A DNA stretch of 48,497 bases from Propionivibrio dicarboxylicus (GTDB lineage: Bacteria; Pseudomonadota; Gammaproteobacteria; Burkholderiales; Rhodocyclaceae). The DNA is taken from contig CAMDMZ010000037.1 of assembly GCA_945902805.1 (NCBI GenBank), positions 1-48,497 on the forward strand, in the 5' to 3' direction. Position numbers and translations under genes: made by a program. The notes beneath the pieces are model-generated. The model had not been told where the DNA came from. It saw only the letters and a list, made by a program, of their open reading frames with translations, and ran no database searches. Of this stretch, positions 39,136 to 46,800 are shown one piece after another. Numbering within the stretch: position 1 is the stretch's first letter; each line of letters opens with the position of its first letter.

Positions 39136-40428
39136 ATGGATCGGACTGTCACGACCAGCCGCAGAAGCACTGGATCTGCCTCAATCGGCAACCTGTTGCT
39201 CGGCGTTTTTGTCGCCGGATTGCTGGTCTCGGCGGTGGCTGTGTATTCGACCTTCAATGCCTATCGCCAGAGTACGGTACATGCGATGGCCCGTGCCGAT
39301 GCGAAGCGGATTTCACAAATGGCGTTTGAGCATCTTTATTCGGTGATGCGCAAGGGCTGGACTCGCAGCGAGATCGACGATGTGATCCACCGCATCCACT
39401 TGCAGCTCCCGGGTTATGAGATCGTCGTGATTCGTGGCGAACCAGTCGTGAGGCAGTTTGGTGACCGGCCGGCACATGCCGAATTGCGCGAGAACGACGA
39501 GGCAGTGAAAGTGGTCTTGACCGGTGGTGGCGAACAGGTTCGCGTCGAGGAAGGCAAACTGCGTTTTCTCCTTCCTGTGCCAATGACCGCGGAGTGTTCG
39601 ACCTGCCACACCTCGGCACAAGTGGGCGAAATAAATGGGGTGATCGCGGTCAATGTACCCACGCCGGTGCTCTATCAGCCGATCGAGAGCCTGATATTCC
39701 CGATCATGAAGCTTGCCCTGGCATTGGTTGCCGGTCTATTGCTGATGACTTTCCTGTTCCTGCGCCTACGTGTCAGCAAACCGATTACGGAACTGAGTCG
39801 CCATGTCAGCAGGCTGTCCGAACAAGGCGACTTTTCTCGCGACCTGCTGCTCAAAGAGCATTGGCCGAAAGAGGTGAGCAGTCTGGCCGAGAACTTCAAC
39901 CGCTTGATGGGGCGAGTGCGGGAATCGCATGAGCAACTGTGGGAGGCGTCGATTCGCGACCCGCTGACGGGACTCTTCAATCGCCGCCACTTCGATGTCG
40001 TGCTGGATCAAGCCGCGTTGGATGCCGGTCACGGCAGCATCCCGTTTTCCGTGCTGCTGATTGACCTCGATCGCTTCAAACCGATCAATGACCTGTTCGG
40101 GCATGCGGCCGGTGATGCCGTGCTGATAGCAGTTGGCAAGGCGATCCAGGCTGCGCTGCGCGATACCGATATGGCGGCGCGCATTGGTGGCGATGAATTT
40201 GCCGTCCTGGCCCTGGCGACCAATCGCGCATCGGCGACCGAGTTGGCTGAACGGCTGCGGTTGGCGATTGCCAAGCCTGAGTTGCGTTTTGGTCAGGAAG
40301 TCGTGCGACCCGGATGCAGCATTGGCGTTGCCAGTTTCCCTGACGATGGTCGTCTTGCCCTCGATTTGATGCGCATCGCCGATATTGCGATGTACGAAGA
40401 CAAGGCCCGGCACGGCAGCAGCCGCTAG
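39136..40428 (+). CDS. Membrane diguanylate cyclase with haem-motif DUF3365-like sensor
   Basis: This 430-residue protein has two helices (about 18-40 and 185-205) around a periplasmic domain with CSTCH (Cys154, Cys157, His158), the same kind of sensor as in the kinase at 29.3 kb. A HAMP domain follows (SKPITELSRHVSRL). The GGDEF domain is intact at 351-355, with an RxxD product-inhibition site five residues upstream (RDTD). It should make c-di-GMP and be feedback-controlled. It is divergent from ccmA with 100 bases between, and on its far side a decayed dacB/ccmA duplication begins eight bases after its stop. Haem attachment by the adjacent Ccm system is inferred. Confidence 0.92.
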   Translation: MDRTVTTSRRSTGSASIGNLLLGVFVAGLLVSAVAVYSTFNAYRQSTVHAMARADAKRISQMAFEHLYSVMRKGWTRSEIDDVIHRIHLQLPGYEIVVIRGEPVVRQFGDRPAHAELRENDEAVKVVLTGGGEQVRVEEGKLRFLLPVPMTAECSTCHTSAQVGEINGVIAVNVPTPVLYQPIESLIFPIMKLALALVAGLLLMTFLFLRLRVSKPITELSRHVSRLSEQGDFSRDLLLKEHWPKEVSSLAENFNRLMGRVRESHEQLWEASIRDPLTGLFNRRHFDVVLDQAALDAGHGSIPFSVLLIDLDRFKPINDLFGHAAGDAVLIAVGKAIQAALRDTDMAARIGGDEFAVLALATNRASATELAERLRLAIAKPELRFGQEVVRPGCSIGVASFPDDGRLALDLMRIADIAMYEDKARHGSSR

Positions 40429-40436
40429 TCCGGGCT

Positions 40437-40533
40437 TATTGGCCGTAGGTCCATTCCAGTAAAGCATCCTGCGCCGGACCGGCAACGCTCTTGTCTTTCA
40501 GGCGTTTGCGCATGGTGTCGTCGACGGCGGTGA
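40437..40533 (-). pseudogene. dacB 3'-end relic with internal deletion
   Basis: This stretch aligns with the 3' end of the intact dacB: TATTG...GTCCATTC near 40437 matches 41111 onward, and then the match jumps to about 41287 (TTGTCTTTCAGGCGTTTGCG, identical). About 120 bases are missing between the two blocks. The reading frame is too short to function. It joins directly to a ccmA relic. Confidence 0.75.
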
Positions 40534-40534
40534 C

Positions 40535-40815
40535 TCAGTCAGGGCGAGACCGTCGAGCGAGGCCGAGAGGCGCAGGTTTTCCAGCGGCATCAGCTTTTCC
40601 TTGACGGCGGCGTGATGGCCAAGATAGATCAGGTCGCGATGAAACTCGGTGGGTGGAGCCAGTTCGCCACGCCAGTGGATTTCCCCACTCTCCGGCGGAG
40701 AAAGTCTGACCAGAGCGCGCGCTCCCCGCGCGCGCAGGAAAGACCGGTGACGGACAACATGGGTGGGGATTTTTCCCGAAAGCGCCGGCGAACTGGTTTG
40801 CCGTCGATCAACTGG
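40535..40815 (-). pseudogene. ccmA 5'-part relic with internal deletion
   Basis: This stretch aligns with the intact ccmA from about 38719 to 39085, including long identical blocks such as CGAGCGAGGCCGAGAGGCGC and GGAAAGACCGGTGACGGACA. About 85 bases that encode the Walker A region are missing, so it cannot work. Substitutions are scattered, giving an estimated near-90 percent identity by eye. A 60-codon open frame remains at 40629-40811 but is not a gene. Confidence 0.8.
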
Positions 40816-40854
40816 GTGAAATTCGGCTATCGCAGGGCATTGCGTCAGGGCTTG

Positions 40855-41103
40855 TTACGGGGGCGGTACATCGTTGTCTTGCTTCGGCTTTGCCACAGGC
40901 TGCAGGCATTGGCCGCGCGCGCAGTGAAAAATCGAGTGGCGCCACCAGGCGTAGCCGACCAGCGCTAGCGCCGCGATCGCCAGCCAAACGGCAATACTTG
41001 GGGTCGGCCAGCCGGCATGCCACCATGCGGTAAGAATGTGCAGCGATTCGATCCCGGTGACCAGCAGGGCAAAGGCGACGATCAGGAAAGCAATGTGTTT
41101 CAT
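40855..41103 (-). CDS. Small two-helix membrane protein, function unknown
   Basis: This 82-residue protein starts at the ATG seven bases after dacB (MKHIAFLIVAFALLVTGIES). It has two hydrophobic segments (about 4-20 and 35-53) and a tail with the cysteines HCARGQC. I do not recognise it. Its spacing to dacB suggests co-transcription. A longer open frame reaches 41235, but only as an overlap with dacB. Confidence 0.6.
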   Translation of the reverse strand: MKHIAFLIVAFALLVTGIESLHILTAWWHAGWPTPSIAVWLAIAALALVGYAWWRHSIFHCARGQCLQPVAKPKQDNDVPPP

Positions 41104-41110
41104 GTCCCCT

Positions 41111-42547
41111 CTATTGCGCGTAAGTCCATTCAAGCAACGCATCTTGTGCCGGGCCGGCGGCACCGGCCTTGGCATGATTGACCAGGAAAACGACAACCCA
41201 GCGCCGGCCGCTTTTATCCAGCAGGTAACCGGCAATGGCCTTGACGCCTTCGAGCGAGCCGGTCTTGATGTGCGCCTGGCCGGCCACGTTTTTGTCTTTC
41301 AGGCGTTTGCGCATGGTGCCGTCTACCGCAGTAACGGGCAGCGAGGCAATCAGTTCCGGCATCACGGCGCTGCGCCAGGCGGCGAGCAGCAAACGGCCCA
41401 GGTTGTCGGCGGAAATGCGCGCCTGACGGCCGAGACCGGAGCCATTTTCCAGGACCAGTTCAGGGAAATTCAGGCTGCGTTCGCTCAGCCACTCGCGCAC
41501 GGCGCGATCACCATCCTCAACGCGCGCCGGACGCTTGCCAGCGGCCATGCCCAAAGTAAGAAATAACTGTCGGGCCATGACGTTGTTGGAAAACTTGTTG
41601 ATGTCGCGCACGATCTCGGACAAAGTCGGTGCTGGCAGGACGGCGCTGCGCTGGGCGCTGGCGGGCACCTCGCCGTCGCGCAGATTGCCGCTGAATTTGC
41701 CGCCGAGCTCTTCCCAGAGCGAGCGAAAAACGCCAAAGGTGAATAGGCGCGCGGACATCGGCGCCAGGTTCCAGCGTTGCTCGCCGCACGCCGCCGGATA
41801 GTTGCCGGAAAGCACCAGGCGAATGAGGTCACCGTGGGCAAAGGTGTCGGCCCGCAGGTTTTCGCGCCAGTCGCCGCACTGAGTGCTCCCGTTGCCGTTC
41901 GCCTGAGTGACGCGAATTTTGTTGATCAGGTCGAGTGTGGCAGCCGGCGGTTCCTGAACCAGATTGACTACTTTGGTCGCGGTATCTGGCGTCAAGGTTA
42001 GGCTTATAGCATTGAAATTCACCAACAAGGCGTCGGGTGTGACGTTGTACGGCCGCAGCGGCTGGGCATCAAAATGGCCGGGATCAGCCTCAATCGACTC
42101 GAAGGCACCGCGATCGAGCACCAGATCGCCGCGAATCTCCTGTACGCCGCGCTGGCGCAGTTGGCGCAACAGGCGTCCGAACTGCTCGTAGGTCAGACGC
42201 GGGTCGCCGCCGCCTTTCAGATACAGATTGCCTTGGAGTACGCCCTTGGTCGGCGTTTCGTCAATCCACGCCTCGGTTTGCCAGGTGTAGGCGGGACCGA
42301 GCCGCTCAAGCGCGGCAAAGGTGGTGACGAGCTTGATGGTTGAGGCGGGGTTGAGGGCTTGCTCGCCATTCACGCTCAGACGCGGACGGGCTTCATCGAC
42401 GCGCTGAACGACGATGCCGACCGCGCTGGTGGGAATGCCGGCGGTTTTCAATGCCTGGGCGACGCTGGCCGGCAATTCAGCAGCGTGGAGCGGTGCGGCC
42501 AGCAAGCCGCTGATGCAGGCGGCAAGGCGCCAGAGTCGGTAATTCAT
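41111..42547 (-). CDS. dacB: DacB-type D-alanyl-D-alanine carboxypeptidase/endopeptidase (PBP4)
   Basis: This 478-residue periplasmic penicillin-binding protein trims peptidoglycan peptides and cleaves cross-links. It has a signal peptide (ending near PLHAAE) and the three active-site motifs: SxxK with Ser69 (NPASTIKL), SxN in KFSNNVMARQL, and KTG in AHIKTGSLEGV. A dispersed-repeat copy encodes AVLPAPTL at about 301-309, just before the conserved SEIVRDINKFSNN segment. It is the third gene of a minus-strand group, nine bases after the unknown gene upstream. Confidence 0.94.
   Translation of the reverse strand: MNYRLWRLAACISGLLAAPLHAAELPASVAQALKTAGIPTSAVGIVVQRVDEARPRLSVNGEQALNPASTIKLVTTFAALERLGPAYTWQTEAWIDETPTKGVLQGNLYLKGGGDPRLTYEQFGRLLRQLRQRGVQEIRGDLVLDRGAFESIEADPGHFDAQPLRPYNVTPDALLVNFNAISLTLTPDTATKVVNLVQEPPAATLDLINKIRVTQANGNGSTQCGDWRENLRADTFAHGDLIRLVLSGNYPAACGEQRWNLAPMSARLFTFGVFRSLWEELGGKFSGNLRDGEVPASAQRSAVLPAPTLSEIVRDINKFSNNVMARQLFLTLGMAAGKRPARVEDGDRAVREWLSERSLNFPELVLENGSGLGRQARISADNLGRLLLAAWRSAVMPELIASLPVTAVDGTMRKRLKDKNVAGQAHIKTGSLEGVKAIAGYLLDKSGRRWVVVFLVNHAKAGAAGPAQDALLEWTYAQ
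41622..41646 (+). repeat. Dispersed 25-28 bp repeat, copy 8 (inside dacB)
   Basis: AAAGTCGGTGCTGG then CAGGACGGCGC. The host gene is on the opposite strand, so it is translated A-V-L-P-A-P-T-L, close to the SxN catalytic motif. Confidence 0.8.
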
Positions 42548-42556
42548 GCGTCGATT

Positions 42557-43255
42557 CTAGTCGGCGGCGGCTCGCAGGCGGGCTTCAACCCGCAGTCGGG
42601 TAATGAGTTCCGCATCGCATTGGGCCGGGTACAGGCGGAAAAAATGCGCGACGCCGGCGGCATCGGCTGCGGCTGCCTGTTCGAGTCGGGCGCGGGTCTC
42701 GATGTGTAGCGGTAGCGTCAGCAGGCGGGGCGCCAGTTGTGTCAGATAGGCATCAATCAACGGCTGCAGGGCGGGTGGAAAAGCCGTGGTGGCAAGCAGT
42801 AGCTCGGGGAATTCGCAATCAACCGCCGCCCCGCCAGCGCCGACTTTTTGTCGCCGACCATCGGCCAGCATTTCAAACCACAGGCTCGTTCCGCGCAATT
42901 CGCGCACGGCGGTTTCGACCGCCGGGGCCAGCCGGCTAGTCGGTAGGGCGTGCCAGGGCATAGGGATGCGCCGTTCCGGTAGGCGCCTCGCCGCTGCCAA
43001 CAGGGCGACCGGTTGCTGACCGAGACAAAGCCAGCATTCCACCGTATCGGCGAGTGGGTAAGGGATTTGATCGCGCGTGCGGGCAATCGTTTGCAGCAGC
43101 ATGTCGGCGTCGGCAACGAGGTCGCGCGCCGACGATGGAAAGCGGGGGAAGCGGGCCAGCCCTTCGTTCGCCGACCAAACGCCATAGCGCGCGAAGTCCA
43201 GCGTCGGATTCCCGCTGTTCAGGCTGCCCCAGGCGGCCGGGCGCGGCGCCAGCAA
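42557..43255 (-). CDS. Conserved-looking protein of unknown function, N-terminus probably upstream
   Basis: The first in-frame ATG gives 232 residues (MLAPRPAAWGSLNSGNPTLDF). I do not recognise a catalytic motif. The frame stays open upstream to 43393 and encodes protein-like sequence (CYARRANPFRGVELVV, then ISVDGENWELQLLAPRP). The true start is therefore probably a non-ATG codon near 43393, where CTG overlaps the TGA of the upstream gene (CTGA). A dispersed-repeat copy encodes KVGAGGAA at about 136-144 of the ATG form. The gene lies nine bases ahead of dacB. Broad-sense function is unknown. Confidence 0.65.
   Translation of the reverse strand: MLAPRPAAWGSLNSGNPTLDFARYGVWSANEGLARFPRFPSSARDLVADADMLLQTIARTRDQIPYPLADTVECWLCLGQQPVALLAAARRLPERRIPMPWHALPTSRLAPAVETAVRELRGTSLWFEMLADGRRQKVGAGGAAVDCEFPELLLATTAFPPALQPLIDAYLTQLAPRLLTLPLHIETRARLEQAAAADAAGVAHFFRLYPAQCDAELITRLRVEARLRAAAD
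42825..42849 (-). repeat. Dispersed 25-28 bp repeat, copy 9 (inside the unknown gene)
   Basis: In the gene's sense: AAAAAGTCGGCGCTGG then CGGGGCGGC. It is translated K-V-G-A-G-G-A-A between EMLADGRRQ and VDCEFPELL. Confidence 0.85.
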
Positions 43256-43389
43256 TTGCAGCTCCCAGTTTTCACCATCGACGCTGATGGCGCGTCCAGC
43301 CGCCGTTTCAACGACGAGTTCGACGCCGCGAAACGGGTTAGCGCGGCGGCGGGCATAGCACTGTGCCGGCGCTGGCGGATCGGTGGCGG

Positions 43390-43581
43390 TCAGGACACGG
43401 TCTCCAGGCGCTTGCGCAATTGTTCGATCAATTGCGTGGCCGGCTCCTGCAACTCGGGCTCGATGGCTTCGTAGAGGTACTCGACTTCATCGAGCAGGGT
43501 CTCAATTTCACGACGTTCGGTCAAATGCGGGAGGCGGCCGGCCACTTGCTGCAGGTAGGCATAAGGATTGATACCGGGCAT
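43390..43581 (-). CDS. Small acidic helical protein, function unknown
   Basis: This 63-residue protein (MPGINPYAYLQQVAGRLPHL start) has two amphipathic helices rich in Glu and Leu (IETLLDEVEYLYEAI and ATQLIEQLRKRLETV). The short start at 43581 is preferred because the longer frame to 43722 runs through low-complexity promoter-like sequence. It heads the minus-strand group with the unknown gene, dacB and the small membrane protein. I do not recognise it. Confidence 0.6.
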   Translation of the reverse strand: MPGINPYAYLQQVAGRLPHLTERREIETLLDEVEYLYEAIEPELQEPATQLIEQLRKRLETVS

Positions 43582-43822
43582 GAGAATCTTTCGTGAACGC
43601 AATAACTGAATCACACCATATTTTTCGCTACTACGGCGAATTTCCGTGGTCCATGCGCTTTTGCGGTTTGACGTCGACGCGGGATTGACGGCCGGCCCGT
43701 CATTGACTTTCTCCAGATTCAACGACGATACTTGCGCAACAATCTATTGTTCTTGGTGGGGCTTTTCTGTTTTTCGCTGCCCCCCCCAAACCTCAGTCCA
43801 CCGTGAATTCAGGATGATCGTC

Positions 43823-46800
43823 ATGACCATACGCACTGCCTGTTGCTATGTGCTGCTCGTTTGCGTTTTGCCCCTCGCCACCCAAGCAGCCGAAAAGGCG
43901 AAACCAGTAGCCGTGCGCAAATGCGAAGTGCCGACGGAACTGGCCGCTAACGGGGAACGCACGGAATGGAAAGGCGCTTGCGTCGACGGCCGCCCGCAGG
44001 GGACGGGAACTCTGGTTTGGTTTGATAAGTCGCGCAAGCTGCGGGAGTTCGAAGGTGAACTGATCGATGGCTACCCAGAAGGCAAAGGGCGCCTTGCCTG
44101 GGAAAATGGCAAGAGCTTTTTCGGCGAGTTCACGCGCGGCGCTATCACCGGAGTCGGAGAATTGCGCTTCCCCAATGGCGATCGCTATGACGGGCCACTC
44201 TTGGAGGATCAGCCGCACGGTATTGGGGTGATGCTGCGTCGCGATGGTAGCCGCCTGCTGGCGCGCTTTGTTAAAGGCCAATCGCAGGGCGAAGTTTCGC
44301 TCCGGCTGCAGAACGGCGAGCGCCTTCAGGGCACGCTCGCCAATGGCAAACTGGAGGGCAAAGGCACACTGCACCTGGCCAACGGCGAATTGCTCGCCAA
44401 TTTCACTTCGGGTGTCGCCGCCGGCAAAGGCAAGTTCATCTTCCCCGACGGTCGGCGCTTCAATGGGGTTATCGTTGCCAATCGTCCCGGCGGTGCAGGT
44501 ACCCTCGAACTGGTCAATGGGGATCGCTGCGAAGGTGAGGTTCGCGGCGACGGCACCCTGCCGGGCCGTGTGCGTTGCACCTACCTCAACGGCCATGTGT
44601 TTGATGGCACGCTGCAGCAGGGATTCAACACTGGGCGCGGCATCCTTACCTATCCAGGTGGCAGCGCCTTTGACGGCAATATTTCGGCAGGCCAGCCGCA
44701 GGGCAACGGTATCTTCACCTACGCCGGAGGGCATCGCTACCAGGGCGAACTGGTCGCTGGCACCCGTCAGGGCAAGGGAAGCTACACTTGGGCGAATGGC
44801 CTCAAGTTCGAGGGCGAATTCAAGGCCGGACTGCCGGAGGGTAGCGGCAGCTATCAATGGCCCGACGGCTCCCGCTACAGCGGCGAAATCTCCGAGGGCC
44901 TACCCGCCGGCGAGGGTCGCATGCAGTGGGCCGATGGTCGCGTATATCAGGGCAAGTTCATCGACGGGTTGGCCGACGGACCAGGCGCCTTGACCTTGCC
45001 TGACAAAACCGTTTATCAGGGTCTGTTCACGGAAGATTTGAAAGACGGCAAGGGTGTTCTGATCGCGCCGGGCGGGGAGAGTACCGAGTTGGTTTTCGAC
45101 AACGATGTCCCGCGTGAGGAAAAGGGCAGCTACCTGTCCATGTTCAAATCCAAAGCCGAAGAAATTGGCGGCTTGGTCGGGCATTTTCACGGTGGCTGGG
45201 CGCAGCACTACTACCTCAAACACAAGGAACATTTCGATACCAACGCTGCCGAGTACAAGGCGGTGCTCGACCGACTGGCGGTCATTCTGGCGGAACCCGC
45301 CGAGCGCAAACTCGGCCTGATTGCCGCGCTGACAACCATGCGGATGCTGGATTTGCGGCAAGCGGAGGACTTCGCCACGCTCAAGGCGCTCAAGGAAAGC
45401 GCCGACAAGCCGGCGCAGACACTCGCGTCGATTCCACTCCTGAAGCAACGCGGATTCCGTTCGCGGCATGCGGCAGCGCTTGACCAACTGGCGGTTGGCG
45501 AACGTGCAGGTGCGGCACTCGCCGCATACCTCGCGGCGGGCGACTGGCAAAGCGGCATGCAGTTTGTCGAGGCGGCGCAAGCCAATGAGTGGACGCTAGC
45601 CAAGGATCAAGCGACAACAGCCCTGGCGCGGGCCCTGATCCGACATCCTGCATTAGCTACCGAACAAGCGACCGAACTGGGGCGACTTGCCGCCATAGGC
45701 ATCGCGCCGGACAAGACGGTGCTGCGCGACGGTTATGCGGCACGAACCCGTGATGCCTTGCTTGAGGAAGATTTCACCAAGGCCTTCGAGATATTTCGCG
45801 GTGCCGATGCACTAGGCGTTCCTCTCGACCGGCAAGCGCTCGCCGATGCGCTGCGACGGCGCCTTGCCGGACGGGTGCTGGCCGCGCAGGATCTTGAACT
45901 CGCGCTCAAGGCTCAGGTTTTTGCAAAACAGGCGGGCCTGTCTGCAGACTACGCCGAATTGCAGCAGGTGCTGCTGGCGGTATTCCGCGAGCGACTGGTC
46001 GATCAGCAAGCAACCAAGGTGCTGACCTATCTGCGTGACGCGGCCGCGCATCAGATACCAGTGGGCAATGCCCGGCAGGCGGATGAAGTCTTTGGCATCC
46101 TGCAAGCAAGCTTCGACGCTGGCCGCTGGGCAGACGCACTGGCGCTGTTCGATGCCTTCCGCAAAGTCGGCATCGACACCGGCGGTCAATGGGCAAAAGG
46201 GGTAGCGGTACTGCGCAGTGGCCAGACAGGCGGCAACTCGCCCTTCCCGCTGAGCTTGACCAACGATACGGGAATACAGCCGGTTTCCCTGGACAGCCTT
46301 GGCGACGAGCCGGAAAGCCTCGACTTCCTCAATCCGGCGAAGCATATCGTGCTCATCGACGTCCACCCGCGTTATGCCCAGGTGCGCCTGAGTCAGCGGG
46401 CGAGCCAGAAGTCGTCGTTCGCGGAAGGCTTTCAGGACGTCGCCAATCCCGACTACCAGCAGATCGAGATTGAGATCCAGAACGCGCAAATGGAATATTC
46501 ACGGGCCACCGGAGCCGAGGCCAAGTCAGCCTCGGGTAGCCCCAGCCTTTTCGGCACACCATCTTCCGGAAACAAAAATACCGATAAGTTGACCAAGGCA
46601 CTGGACCTTTTTTCCAGCATCACCCAGGCCACTGGTGGCGGCAGCAAACCCAGTGGCGCCCCGGCAACGATCATGTCGCAGATCCAGAGCCTGCAGGAGC
46701 GCCTATTAAAAACGCCGCGAATGCGCCGCGAGCCCGTCGTCACCGAGTATGACTATGAAGAACTCGAAATCGATGTAAGTCGCCATGTTCCGATCACGAT

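Noticed and set aside
40629-40811. A 60-codon open frame resembling the start of CcmA
   Set aside because: It is part of the decayed ccmA duplicate, lacks Walker A and the rest of the gene, and cannot be a functional protein.
43952-45100. CRISPR-like or tandem DNA repeat array in the MORN gene
   Set aside because: The periodicity is a protein repeat of about 23 residues with diverged DNA, in frame throughout; there are no identical direct repeats with unique spacers.
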